NCBI GenBank assembly: GCA_902475455.1 | Contig: CABRZO010000023.1 | Span: 1-20,434, forward strand | Source of the DNA: an uncultured Eubacteriales bacterium | GTDB taxonomy: Bacteria > Bacillota > Clostridia > Oscillospirales > Oscillospiraceae | DNA: 20,434 nucleotides | Direction of reading: 5' to 3' | Shown here: in pieces, positions 1 to 7,555 of the stretch | Numbering within the stretch: the stretch's first letter is position 1 | Layout of the letters: each line of letters begins with the position of its first letter | Program-made: the position numbers and the translations under genes | Notes under the pieces: generated by a model | What the model saw: the letters and a program-made list of their open reading frames with translations, nothing else | Database searches by the model: none | Told to the model about the DNA's origin: nothing

Positions 1-2
1 CC

Positions 3-341
3 TACTCCACCTATGACACGCCCTACCGCCGTCCCGCGGACAAGGTGGTCAATATCAACACCACCACCCAGCTCCAGGTGGTGCTGGTGAAGCCGGAGAA
101 GTTTGAAAACGCCTCCGACATCGCCGACCATCTCCGGGAGAAGCGCACCGTGGTGCTCAACCTGGAGTCCACCAACAAGGACATCGCCCGCCGGCTCATC
201 GACTTCCTCTCCGGCGTGGCCTACGCCCAGGAGGGCAAGATCAAGAAGATCAGCGCCGCCACCTATATCATTACGCCCTACAACGTGGACATCATCGGCG
301 ATCTGATCGACGAGCTGGAGAGCAACGGGCTCTATTTCTGA
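3..341 (+). CDS. sepF: Cell division protein SepF, 5' end outside the window
   Basis: The reading frame is open from the window edge, and 112 residues of the C-terminal part are visible. SepF is a cytoplasmic FtsZ-binding protein that tethers and bundles FtsZ at the division septum in Gram-positive bacteria. The visible part is the conserved SepF domain: a run of VVNINTTTQLQVVLVKPE, then a region around LREKRTVVLNLE and RRLIDFLSGVAYA, ending in the typical ATYIITPYNVDI segment. The N-terminal membrane-binding amphipathic helix lies upstream of the window. The GTG at 45 is only an internal valine, because coding continues 5' of it (YDTPYRRPADK precedes it). The next genes are divIVA and ileS, the usual Firmicute order, but no YlmG- or YlmH-like gene lies between sepF and divIVA. 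The family call is secure; the true start is unknown. Confidence 0.93.
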   Translation, partial: YSTYDTPYRRPADKVVNINTTTQLQVVLVKPEKFENASDIADHLREKRTVVLNLESTNKDIARRLIDFLSGVAYAQEGKIKKISAATYIITPYNVDIIGDLIDELESNGLYF

Positions 342-390
342 GCCGGGGCGGGCCGGAAAGCCGGTTTGCCTGACTGATGATGCAGTTTCT

Positions 391-431
391 CCGCCCCGCC
401 GGGGGCGGAACGCCCCGGGCCTGGCCCGGGG
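391..431. other. Two GC-rich hairpins between sepF and divIVA
   Basis: Two adjacent inverted repeats fill the sepF-divIVA gap. The first pairs CCGCCCC (391-397) with GGGGCGG (402-408). The second is a near-perfect palindrome, CCCCGGGCC (413-421), one T, GGCCCGGGG (423-431). Neither is followed by a T-run, so they are poor canonical terminators. They may weaken read-through, stabilise the divIVA 5' end, or mark a processing site. The hairpins are seen directly; any function is inferred. Confidence 0.5.
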
Positions 432-461
432 ATAGATATACAGACAAAGGGGGACTTTACT

Positions 462-1247
462 ATGCTTACGCCTCAGGAAGTGGAAGAGCGCGTATTCCCG
501 AAGGCAAAAAAGGGCGGTTATGACATGCAGGATGTGGACAACTTCCTGGATCAGCTGACCGCGGACTATACCGAGCTGTACAAGGAGAACGCCGTTCTCA
601 AGCGCAAGATGAAGGTGCTGGCCGACAAGATCACCGAGTATCAGGAGACCGAGGGCGCCATGCGGGCAACCCTGCTGACCGCCCAGAAGATGGCCAACCA
701 GCTGGTGGAGGAGGCCAAGGAGAAGCGGGCCAAGATGCTGGCGGAGGCCGAGGCCATCGCCCAGGAGCGGGTGGGCTCCCTGTCCGAGCAGGTGGCCGCC
801 GAGGAGGCCCGGCTCAAGAGCGCCCGGGCCAGTGTGGCCGCCATGAAGGCGGGCATCCGGGATCTGCTGGCCCACGAGCAGGAGTTTTTGGACGCCCTGC
901 CGGAGATGGAGGTCCCCGCCGACGCCCCCGCCGCTGAGGCCGACGGTACCGCCGCCGACGAAGTGGCCACCGAGATCGGCGATTCCATCCGCCGGATGAT
1001 GGAGGAAGAGGCCCAGGAGCAGGCCCAGGTGGAGGTCCCCGCCCCCGAGGCGGAGCAGGCCGACGCCCCGGAGGTGAAGCCGGAAGCCAAGGAGGAGGCC
1101 CCGGAGGCCCCCGCTGAGGAGGCGGTGCCCGCCTCTGCGCCCGCCCGTCCCACCACCCGCATTGTGGATGACGACGTGGACGACGCCCCCACCCGCCGGC
1201 TGGATCTCAGCGAGCTGCGCTTCGGCCGCAACTACGAGATCAAGTAA
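462..1247 (+). CDS. divIVA: DivIVA-domain cell division/polarity protein
   Basis: The 261-residue product starts at an ATG with a good ribosome binding site (AAAGGGGG, about 8 bases upstream). Residues 1-60 carry the DivIVA N-terminal domain (LTPQEVEERVF, GGYDMQDVDNFLDQL, DYTELYKEN). A long coiled coil follows to about residue 145, then an acidic Ala/Pro/Glu-rich linker (about 150-240), and a compact basic/aromatic end (RRLDLSELRFGRNYEIK). DivIVA proteins sense negatively curved membrane at septa and poles and recruit partners for division or polar growth. It is longer than B. subtilis DivIVA (about 164 residues) because of the linker and tail. The membrane-tip residues F17/R18 of the B. subtilis protein align with Lys and Gly here (KKGGYD). 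It follows sepF and precedes ileS, as in many Firmicutes. Confidence 0.92.
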   Translation: MLTPQEVEERVFPKAKKGGYDMQDVDNFLDQLTADYTELYKENAVLKRKMKVLADKITEYQETEGAMRATLLTAQKMANQLVEEAKEKRAKMLAEAEAIAQERVGSLSEQVAAEEARLKSARASVAAMKAGIRDLLAHEQEFLDALPEMEVPADAPAAEADGTAADEVATEIGDSIRRMMEEEAQEQAQVEVPAPEAEQADAPEVKPEAKEEAPEAPAEEAVPASAPARPTTRIVDDDVDDAPTRRLDLSELRFGRNYEIK

Positions 1248-1270
1248 TCAGAGCAACATACTGAGCCGTT

Positions 1271-1307
1271 GTCACAGCCGGGTTGGATCAAAAACCTCGG
1301 CTGTGAC
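1271..1307 (+). promoter_or_regulatory. Long hairpin in the ileS leader (no T-box seen)
   Basis: GTCACAGCCGGGTT (1271-1284) pairs with AACCTCGGCTGTGAC (1293-1307) around an 8-base loop, with one bulged base. It sits 34 bases before the ileS ATG and is not followed by a T-run. The conserved T-box segment expected in a tRNA-sensing leader (AGGGTGGNACCGCG) is absent, and the 93-base gap is too short for a T-box. It may be an mRNA stability or processing structure, or an atypical terminator for divIVA. Confidence 0.5.
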
Positions 1308-1340
1308 ATTCGTGCTTGATAGAGAGGAAGAATCGCACCT

Positions 1341-4151
1341 ATGGGTCAGGACTACAACAAGACGATCAACCTGCCGAAGACCGACTTCCCCATGCGGGCC
1401 GCCCTCGCCAAGCGGGAGCCCGGCATGCTGGAGGAATTTGAGCGCAGGGACATCTACCGGAAGCTGATGGCCAAGAACGAGGGCAAGCCCAAGTTTATCC
1501 TTCACGACGGCCCTCCCTACGCCAACGGCAACATCCACATCGGCACCGCCATGAACAAGGTGCTGAAGGACTTCATTGTCCGCTACAAGAACATGACCGG
1601 TTTCCAGGCCCCCTATATCCCGGGCTGGGACACCCACGGCATGCCCATTGAGACCGCCATCCAGAAGCAGGGGGTCAAGCGCAGCGAGCTGCCGGTGCCG
1701 GAGTTCCGGGACAAGTGCCGCACCTTCGCCCTGGAGCAGGTGGACAAGCAGCGCGCCGACTTCAAGCGGCTGGGCGTCATCGGCGACTGGGATCACCCCT
1801 ATATCACTCTGACCCCGGAGTTTGAGGCCCAGCAGGTCAAGGTCTTCGGGGCCATGGCCCAGAAGGGGCTTATCTATCAGGGCCTGAAGCCCACCTACTG
1901 GTGCCCCGTCTGCGAGACTGCCCTGGCCGAGGCCGAGGTGGAGTACGCCGACGATCCCGTCACCACCATCTTCGTAAAGTTCCAGGTCCATGACGACCAG
2001 GGCAAGCTGAGCCAGTACGGAGATCTGAGCAAGATGTTCTTCGTGATCTGGACCACCACCACCTGGACCCTGCCCGGCAACATGGCCATCTGCCTGAACC
2101 CCCAGCTGGACTACGCCCTGGTGAAGGCCAACGGGGAGATCTATATCGTGGCCGCCGAGCTGGCCGAGAGCGTCATGAGCCAGAGCGGCATCACCGAGTA
2201 TGAGACCCTGGCCACCATGCCCGGTACCTTCTTTGAGCGGATGACCGCCCACCACCCCTTTATGAACCGGGATTCCCTGATCATCCTGGGCGACCATGTC
2301 ACCCTGGACGCCGGCTCCGGCTGCGTCCACACCGCCCCGGCCTTCGGTCTGGACGACTTCTATGTCTGCCAGCGCTATGAGGAAATCCCCACCGACATCA
2401 CCATGGAGGTGAGCGTGGACGCCCGGGGTATGCTCAACGAGTACGCCGGCCCCTACGCCGGACTCCATGTCCAGAAGGCCCATCCCGTGATCTTCCAGGA
2501 CCTGGTGGCCAGCGGCAACATCCTGTCCTCCAAGGACATCGTCCACAGCTACCCCCATTGCTGGCGCTGCAAGCAGCCCGTCATCTTCCGGGCCACCCAG
2601 CAGTGGTTCGCCAGCGTGGACGCCATCAAGGACGCCGCCGTGGAGGCCTGCGAGAACATCTTCTGGAAGCCCGCCTGGGGCAAGGAGCGGATGATCTCCA
2701 TGATCCGGGAGCGCTCCGACTGGTGCATCTCCCGTCAGCGCACCTGGGGCGTGCCCATCCCCATGTTCTTCTGCCAGGACTGCGGCAAGCCCTACTGCAC
2801 CGAGGAGTCCATCAACAAGGTGTCCGACCTCTTCGCCGCCGAGGGCTCCAACGCCTGGTGGGCCCGCTCCGTGGAGGAGCTGATGCCCGAGGGCGCCAAG
2901 TGCGAGTGCGGCTGCACCAGCTTCCGTAAGGAGAAGGACATTCTGGACGTGTGGTTTGACTCCGGTTCCACCTGGGCCGCCGTGGCCGCCCAGCGTCCCG
3001 AGCTGGGCTATCCCGCCGACCTCTACCTGGAGGGCGGCGACCAGTATCGTGGCTGGTTCCAGTCCTCCATGCTGACCAGTATCGCCGTCAACGGCGTGGC
3101 CCCCTACAAGCAGATCATCACCCACGGCTGGACTGTGGACGGCCAGGGCAAGGTCATGCACAAGTCCCTGGGCAACGCCATCAGCCCCCAGGACACCATC
3201 AAGGAGTACGGCGCCGACATCCTGCGTCTGTGGGTGTCCTCCGCCGACTATACCCAGGACATGCGGCTGTCCAAGGACATTCAGAAGCAGCTGGCCGACG
3301 CCTATCTGAAGATCCGTAACACCTGCCGCTATATCCTGGGCAACCTGGACGGCTTCGATCCCAACGATCAGGTGGCCTTCGGCGACATGATCGAGCTGGA
3401 TCAGTGGGCCGTGAGCCGCTGCAACGCCCTGGTGGGCGAGTGCCGCAAGAGCTATGACGCCTACGAGTTCCACAGCGTCTATCGGGCCATCTATAACTTC
3501 TGCGTCATCGACATGTCCAACTTCTATCTGGACATCATCAAGGACCGGCTCTACTGCGAGGCCCCGGGCTCCTTCCCCCGGAAGAGCGCCCAGTCCGCCA
3601 TCTATTACATTCTGGACGCCATGGTGCGGCTGCTGGCCCCGGTGCTGGCCTTCACCAGCGAGGAGATCTGGGCCGCCATGCCCCACGCAAAGGGCGACGA
3701 TGCCGAGAGCGTGCTCTTCAACCAGATCCCGGAGGTCAACCCGGCCTACGAGTTCGACGTGGAGCAGACCGAGTACTGGGCCAAGATCCTGGCCCTGAAG
3801 GCCGACGTCAACAAGGCCTTGGAGGAGGCCCGGGCCGCCAAGGTGCTCAAGAAGTCCACCGATGCCAAGATCACCCTCTACCTGGATGACCAGGCCTGGG
3901 AGCGGTTCCAGAGCCTGAAGGACCATCATTTTGAGGCCCTGTTCATCGTCAGCCATGTGGACGTGGTCCAGGGCGCCGGCCAGGGTTATCAGGGCGAGTC
4001 CTTCCCCGGCCTCACCGTCCGGGTGGAGATGGACGAGTCCCCCAAGTGCCCCCGTTGCTGGAACCACCATCCCAGCATCGGCACCCCCGAGGGCCATCCG
4101 GAGCTGTGCCCCCGGTGCGCCGGGGTGGTCAAGGCCATGGGCCTGGAGTAA
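1341..4151 (+). CDS. ileS: Isoleucyl-tRNA synthetase
   Basis: The 936-residue cytoplasmic class I aminoacyl-tRNA synthetase charges tRNA-Ile with isoleucine and edits mischarged valine. The start is an ATG after GAGAGGAAG, giving the usual N-terminus (NLPKTDFPMRAALAKREP). The HIGH motif is at residues 57-68 (GPPYANGNIHIG). The CP1 editing domain spans roughly 190-400 (TTTTWTLPGN). The KMSKS position, about residues 605-609, reads VMHKS within GKVMHKSLGN. An anticodon-binding domain follows. The C-terminus has the zinc-binding CPRC...CPRC pair typical of bacterial IleS. Length and domain order are normal for the family. It is downstream of divIVA and is closed by a strong terminator at 4167-4200. 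No T-box leader precedes it. Confidence 0.98.
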   Translation: MGQDYNKTINLPKTDFPMRAALAKREPGMLEEFERRDIYRKLMAKNEGKPKFILHDGPPYANGNIHIGTAMNKVLKDFIVRYKNMTGFQAPYIPGWDTHGMPIETAIQKQGVKRSELPVPEFRDKCRTFALEQVDKQRADFKRLGVIGDWDHPYITLTPEFEAQQVKVFGAMAQKGLIYQGLKPTYWCPVCETALAEAEVEYADDPVTTIFVKFQVHDDQGKLSQYGDLSKMFFVIWTTTTWTLPGNMAICLNPQLDYALVKANGEIYIVAAELAESVMSQSGITEYETLATMPGTFFERMTAHHPFMNRDSLIILGDHVTLDAGSGCVHTAPAFGLDDFYVCQRYEEIPTDITMEVSVDARGMLNEYAGPYAGLHVQKAHPVIFQDLVASGNILSSKDIVHSYPHCWRCKQPVIFRATQQWFASVDAIKDAAVEACENIFWKPAWGKERMISMIRERSDWCISRQRTWGVPIPMFFCQDCGKPYCTEESINKVSDLFAAEGSNAWWARSVEELMPEGAKCECGCTSFRKEKDILDVWFDSGSTWAAVAAQRPELGYPADLYLEGGDQYRGWFQSSMLTSIAVNGVAPYKQIITHGWTVDGQGKVMHKSLGNAISPQDTIKEYGADILRLWVSSADYTQDMRLSKDIQKQLADAYLKIRNTCRYILGNLDGFDPNDQVAFGDMIELDQWAVSRCNALVGECRKSYDAYEFHSVYRAIYNFCVIDMSNFYLDIIKDRLYCEAPGSFPRKSAQSAIYYILDAMVRLLAPVLAFTSEEIWAAMPHAKGDDAESVLFNQIPEVNPAYEFDVEQTEYWAKILALKADVNKALEEARAAKVLKKSTDAKITLYLDDQAWERFQSLKDHHFEALFIVSHVDVVQGAGQGYQGESFPGLTVRVEMDESPKCPRCWNHHPSIGTPEGHPELCPRCAGVVKAMGLE

Positions 4152-4166
4152 TTCCCATAATTCAAC

Positions 4167-4200
4167 AAAAGGACCCGCTGCACTGCAGCGGGTCCTTTTT
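4167..4200 (+). terminator. Rho-independent terminator of ileS
   Basis: GGACCCGCTGC (4171-4181) pairs perfectly with GCAGCGGGTCC (4185-4195) around an ACT loop. It is flanked by AAAA on the left and TTTTT on the right. It lies 16 bases after the ileS stop. Confidence 0.93.
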
Positions 4201-4211
4201 GCTTGTGGAAA

Positions 4212-4353
4212 AATGCTTGGTCACTTTGCTCCTCAGCATGACAGGGAGGGGGCCGTCCCCCGAAAAAGCCCGTAGGGCGGGGGCTTGCCCCCCGCCGCCG
4301 GAGACGGACCCGTCGGAAAGCGACAGATGCTTGGTCCCTCGGCATGACAGGGG
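4212..4353 (-). repeat. Two copies of a dispersed TGTCATGCTGAG-type intergenic repeat
   Basis: Two similar segments lie in the ileS-GNAT spacer: 4212-4246 and 4325-4353. Read on the minus strand, both begin CCTGTCATGC, continue with a GAG(G) block and end in GACCAAGCAT. A related segment (CTGTCATTTTGAG...GAAGAATCC) is at 15683-15715 on the plus strand. The family resembles the short palindromic repeats, TGTCAT..TGAG..AAG.ATC, that I know as common between genes of many Clostridia and other bacteria. The sequence between the two copies is GC-rich with no convincing gene. Confidence 0.6.
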
Positions 4354-4370
4354 AAAAGCGCGGACCCAAT

Positions 4371-4973
4371 TCAGGGCTGTACCCCCAGCCCCTCCAGTAC
4401 CTCCGGGGCCAGCTCCGGGAAGGGGATCACCGGGTCCGGGTGTTCCGGCAGGGGAGAAAGCCACTTTTCCATCCAGATCATGTCGTACCAGCGGTCGAAC
4501 TTGCGGCCGCAGTTTTCAAACGTCCCCACCAGCCGAAACCCCAGATGGGCGTGAAACTGGGCGCTGTTCCGGGTCAGATACCGGTCCTCCTCCTTGGGCC
4601 AGCCGATGCAGGCGTAGAGGGCGTGGATATGCTGGGCCAGGGAGATCCCCTCCAGGGCGGTGTACAGGGCCTTCCCCAGCCCCAGGCCCTGGCAGTCCCG
4701 CCGCAGATAGATGGTGGTCTCCGCCCCCCAGTCGTAGGCGGCCCGGCCCACGAAGGGGTGGGTGCAGGCGTAGCCCAGGATCTCCTCCCCCCGGACCGCC
4801 GCCAGATAGGGGTATTTTTCCAGGGTGCGGCGAATGCGGCCCCGGAACTCCTCCAGGCCGGGCACCTGCCACTCGAAGGAGATGGCGGTGTCGGTGACGT
4901 AGGGGGCATAAACTTCCAGCAGGGCGTCGGCGTCCTCCGGGGTAGCCACCCGAAGGGAAATATTGGATTGCAT
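4371..4973 (-). CDS. GNAT-family N-acetyltransferase (phosphinothricin/amino-acid acetyltransferase type)
   Basis: The 200-residue product has the layout of the Pat/MnaT-like GNAT group: an N-terminal beta strand (ISLRVATPEDADALLEVY), the FEWQVP substrate-side loop, and the acetyl-CoA pyrophosphate-binding motif QGLGLG at residues 95-100. A C-terminal FHAHLGFRLVGTFENCGRKFDRWYDM block is typical of enzymes that acetylate phosphinothricin, methionine sulfone/sulfoximine or related amino acids. The start at 4973 is chosen because AAAGGAGA lies 8 bases upstream; an in-frame start further upstream (5045) would sit within the promoter. The promoter at 5017-5045 is divergent from the hydrolase gene. 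The substrate cannot be fixed from sequence. The final residues beyond WMEKWL are a short extra tail. Confidence 0.85.
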   Translation of the reverse strand: MQSNISLRVATPEDADALLEVYAPYVTDTAISFEWQVPGLEEFRGRIRRTLEKYPYLAAVRGEEILGYACTHPFVGRAAYDWGAETTIYLRRDCQGLGLGKALYTALEGISLAQHIHALYACIGWPKEEDRYLTRNSAQFHAHLGFRLVGTFENCGRKFDRWYDMIWMEKWLSPLPEHPDPVIPFPELAPEVLEGLGVQP

Positions 4974-5016
4974 GGGACAGGTCTCCTTTGTGTGGATCAG
5001 ATTACAATGCAGCACC

Positions 5017-5045
5017 ATTGTACCAGTCTTCCGAGCCCGGGGCAA
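5017..5045 (-). promoter_or_regulatory. SigmaA-type promoter of the GNAT gene
   Basis: On the minus strand, TTGCCC (5040-5045) is followed by a 17-base spacer and TACAAT (5017-5022). The -10 is preceded by CTGG, the same CTGGTACAAT context as the dus and tadA promoters. Confidence 0.75.
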
Positions 5046-5057
5046 CCCGAGGGGCGG

Positions 5058-5086
5058 TTGCGGGGAAACTGTTTGTGTGTTAAACT
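5058..5086 (+). promoter_or_regulatory. SigmaA-type promoter of the MBL-fold hydrolase gene
   Basis: TTGCGG (5058-5063), a 17-base spacer and TAAACT (5081-5086) lie 34 bases before the ATG. It is divergent from, and close to, the GNAT promoter. Confidence 0.6.
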
Positions 5087-5119
5087 AGAGAAAATCACAG
5101 CAAATCACGTTTGGAGTGA

Positions 5120-6025
5120 ATGTTTTTGGAATGTAAGCAGATTGTGGGCAACACCTGGTGCTTTCTGGGCCACCAGCTGATTCCCTTTTACCGCACCGAC
5201 AGCCATCACTGCATTCTGATGGATACCGGAATTCAGGCCCTCCGGGGGGAGCTTGAGGCGGCCCTGGAGGAAAACGGGCTCACCCCCATCGGGCTGCTTT
5301 GTACCCACACCCACTTCGACCACTTCGGCAACGCCCGGTATTTTTCGGAGAAGTATGGCTGCCCGGTGGCCCTGCCCCTGGGGGAGGCGGAGATCTGCCG
5401 CACCTTGGCCTCGGTGAAGAGCCACCTTTACGTCTACTCCGCGGGCCAGGTGGCGTCGGAGCCGGATCTGGCGGAGCTGCCCTGCCTGGTGGACCATATC
5501 ATCCGGCCCGAGGAGACCGACACCCTGTTCCGGGGGGTGCGGTTCCGGGTGCTCCACACCCCGGGCCACGCCATGGACCATGTGGCCTATCTGACCCCGG
5601 ACAACGTGTGCTATATCGGGGACGCCCTGATGTGCGGCCGCACCCTGCACACCTCCCGGCTGCCCTACGCCTTTGACTTCCAGCAGAGCCTGGACACCAT
5701 CCGCTCCCTCCGGGGTCTGCAGTGCGAGGCCATGGCGGTGGCCCATTGCGGGATCCTTTATGAGGGGTTCGCTGCCCTAGCGGAGGAAAATCTGGCGGTG
5801 ATGGAGGAGCGGCTGGCCCAGGTCCGGGCCCTGGTGGACAGGCCCATGTCCTCCGACGAGATCTGCGCCGCCGTGTGTGAACACATGGGGGTCCGGGTGG
5901 ACACGGTCCGGAAGGCCCAGAACCTGGAGCGGTTTCTGCGGCCCTATATGGAGTATCTGGTGGACTCCGGCAGCCACCAGCTCACCTTGCGGGGCAACTC
6001 CCTGTGCTATGCGCCGGTGAACTGA
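5120..6025 (+). CDS. MBL-fold metallo-hydrolase
   Basis: The 301-residue metallo-beta-lactamase-fold protein is probably cytoplasmic (no signal peptide). The metal-binding HxHxDH motif is at residues 63-68 (HTHFDH). Further ligands are plausibly H150 (HTPGHAMDH), D168 (YIGDAL) and H209 (VAHCG), so a two-metal active site looks intact. The fold covers residues 1-225. The C-terminal part (about 235-301) is a helical extension that may be a small winged-helix-like domain. Relatives include glyoxalase II-like thioesterases and other small hydrolases; the substrate cannot be assigned. The ribosome binding site GGAG ends only three bases before the ATG, which is unusually close, but the N-terminal sequence fits the family and no better start is visible. 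A bidirectional terminator follows. Confidence 0.85.
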   Translation: MFLECKQIVGNTWCFLGHQLIPFYRTDSHHCILMDTGIQALRGELEAALEENGLTPIGLLCTHTHFDHFGNARYFSEKYGCPVALPLGEAEICRTLASVKSHLYVYSAGQVASEPDLAELPCLVDHIIRPEETDTLFRGVRFRVLHTPGHAMDHVAYLTPDNVCYIGDALMCGRTLHTSRLPYAFDFQQSLDTIRSLRGLQCEAMAVAHCGILYEGFAALAEENLAVMEERLAQVRALVDRPMSSDEICAAVCEHMGVRVDTVRKAQNLERFLRPYMEYLVDSGSHQLTLRGNSLCYAPVN

Positions 6026-6036
6026 ATGATTTGCGC

Positions 6037-6081
6037 AAAATATGCCCCCTCTGCCGGCACCGCCGGCAGAGGGGGCATTTG
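6037..6081. terminator. Bidirectional terminator between MBL hydrolase and anti-sigma genes
   Basis: A 16-bp perfect stem, TGCCCCCTCTGCCGGC (6043-6058) with GCCGGCAGAGGGGGCA (6062-6077), has an ACC loop. It is flanked by AAAATA on the left and TTTG on the right, so it can serve both convergent genes. Confidence 0.85.
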
Positions 6082-6090
6082 TTCGTCTGG

Positions 6091-6882
6091 TCAGCTTTCC
6101 AACACCCACAGCAAGTAGGCTTCCTGCTCCGGGACATACACCCAGCACTGGCCGGGCTGGTCCGGGCTGGTGTAGTAGTCGCAGCCGGAAAGACCTGTGT
6201 CCCCGGCCTGTTCCTCCGTCAGGGTGCCCGCGATCTCAAAGCCCTGGGGCAGTTCCGCTGCGGTCTCCCCGGTGGAGACATAGCTGCCCTCCGACAGGGT
6301 CAGGGCGCCGGTGCTTTCCATCTGGGACAGACTGCCTTCCGCCCCGGCGTTGGCGGAATCCTCAGCAGCCTGGGCCCCGGAGGCGCTGCCGGCGGCGGCT
6401 CCGGATTCCTCCGGGGCGGCGGCGGTGCTCTCCTGACTGCCTCCGGCAGCGGTGTCCTGGGCGGCAGTGCTGTTGCCGGTGGAGGGGGCGGCGCTGCCCG
6501 CCCGGAAGAACTGGGCGGAAAATCTCCCTAGCCCCAGCACCACCAGGCAGCAGGCTGCCACCAGCACCAGGTTGCGCACCGGCTTCCACCAGGCGTTGAG
6601 CTGCTTCCGGGCCTCCTTTCCGGGCTTCCGGTTCTGGGGCAGGTTGGTGAAGGGGATGTCCTGCTCCGTCTGTGCCGCCGCCGCCATGACCCGGTCGGCA
6701 AAATCCGGGGCGGGGGTTTCCAGCTCCATCAGCTCCGCCTCCAGCCCCGACAGCTGCTCCCACATGGCCCGGCACTCCGGGCACTGGGCCAGGTGCTGGT
6801 CCAGCCGGCGCTGCTCCTCCTGGGTGAGGGCCCCGTCCAGGGAGTAGGAGATCAGATCCCAGTACTGTTCACAGTTTGTCAT
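6091..6882 (-). CDS. Zinc-finger membrane anti-sigma factor
   Basis: The 263-residue protein starts at the ATG at 6882, preceded by AAAGGAGGTGA with 8-base spacing. The alternative GTG at 6891 lies inside that ribosome binding site. The N-terminal putative zinc-finger (zf-HC2/ZAS) domain holds H30, C34 and C37 (HLAQCPEC) plus an early Cys at residue 4, and should bind the sigma factor in the cytoplasm. One transmembrane helix lies at about 104-120 (NLVLVAACCLVVLGLG). Outside, a low-complexity Ala/Ser/Gly/Glu linker (about 128-185) leads to a C-terminal segment (190-263) with no recognised domain. It overlaps the end of the sigma gene by 14 bases, implying translational coupling. The pair would respond to an envelope signal by releasing the sigma factor; the signal is unknown. 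Confidence 0.87.
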   Translation of the reverse strand: MTNCEQYWDLISYSLDGALTQEEQRRLDQHLAQCPECRAMWEQLSGLEAELMELETPAPDFADRVMAAAAQTEQDIPFTNLPQNRKPGKEARKQLNAWWKPVRNLVLVAACCLVVLGLGRFSAQFFRAGSAAPSTGNSTAAQDTAAGGSQESTAAAPEESGAAAGSASGAQAAEDSANAGAEGSLSQMESTGALTLSEGSYVSTGETAAELPQGFEIAGTLTEEQAGDTGLSGCDYYTSPDQPGQCWVYVPEQEAYLLWVLES

Positions 6883-7495
6883 GGCCCTCACCTCCTTTCT
6901 GATCCTTAGACGGCGGGGAAGTAAAATAGTTCCCCTCCGAGAGCAGCTTGTCCCGCAGCTCCCGCCTTGCCCGGGCCAGCCGGGATTTCACGGTGCCCGG
7001 GGTCAGCTCCAGCACTTCGCCGATTTCCTGGTAGTCCAGGCCGTTGACCTCCCGGAGCAGCAGGATTTTTCGGTGGTTTTCCGTCAGGGAGGCAATGGCC
7101 CGCTGTAAGATGGCCCGGCGCTCGGCGGCCTGGGCCTGTTCCTCGGGGCCCGGGGCGTCGTCGGGGAGCTGGATGGGCTGTTCTTCGTCCTCCAGGCTCT
7201 GGTGGGTCTGCTCCTTCTGGCGCCGCCGCAGCAGATCGGTGGCGGCATTGACGGTGAGCCGGTAGAGCCAGGTGGAAAACTTGGCGTCCATCCGGAATCT
7301 GGGCAGCCCCTTCCAGGCCGCCAGAAAGGCCTCCTGGGCCACATCCTCCGCGTCGGCGGGGGTGGACACCATCCGCAGGGCCAGGGTGTACACCAATTTC
7401 TGATAGCGCTCCACCAGCACCCGGAAGGCCTCCTGCTCTCCCCGCTGGGAGCGCATCACCAGCACCTGTTCCTCGGTGCGGTCCTCTGTTCGCAT
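6869..7495 (-). CDS. ECF-type RNA polymerase sigma factor
   Basis: The 208-residue sigma-70 family protein has only regions 2 and 4. Region 2 is about 25-95 (FRVLVERYQKLVYTLALRM, DAEDVAQEAFLAAWKGL, FSTWLYRLTVNAATDLLRRR). Region 4 is about 125-185 (LTENHRKILLLREVNGLDYQEIGEVL, TPGTVKSRLARARRELRDKL), with an acidic linker between them. It directs RNA polymerase to alternative promoters and is held inactive by the anti-sigma encoded next to it. The ATG follows AAAGGAGGTCA. The gene begins 60 bases after dus on the same strand, so it may be co-transcribed with dus or have its own promoter; I see no clear GGAAC-type ECF promoter in that gap. A small GCCCGG/CCGGGC hairpin (7511-7528) lies just before the ribosome binding site. 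Confidence 0.93.
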   Translation of the reverse strand: MRTEDRTEEQVLVMRSQRGEQEAFRVLVERYQKLVYTLALRMVSTPADAEDVAQEAFLAAWKGLPRFRMDAKFSTWLYRLTVNAATDLLRRRQKEQTHQSLEDEEQPIQLPDDAPGPEEQAQAAERRAILQRAIASLTENHRKILLLREVNGLDYQEIGEVLELTPGTVKSRLARARRELRDKLLSEGNYFTSPPSKDQKGGEGHDKL

Positions 7496-7555
7496 GGCCT
7501 GACCTCCTTTGCCCGGGCTTGGCCGGGCGGTAAAATCAAAATCGGTGGGGGAGCC

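Noticed and set aside
3150..3170. Non-canonical KMSKS (VMHKS) in IleS as a sign of a defective enzyme
   Set aside because: The Lys-Ser pair and the surrounding context are kept and the rest of the enzyme is intact, so this is taken as normal family variation.
1272..4097. A 941-codon open frame on the minus strand opposite ileS
   Set aside because: It is a GC-rich antisense shadow: low-complexity Gly/Leu/His/Val-rich translation with no domain, and the opposite strand is a complete ileS. Similar long shadows lie opposite the symporter (12996-14579), galE (15914-17539) and sda (19232-20428).
6889..6891. GTG start for the anti-sigma gene
   Set aside because: This GTG lies inside the AAAGGAGGTGA ribosome binding site; the ATG at 6882 has ideal spacing.
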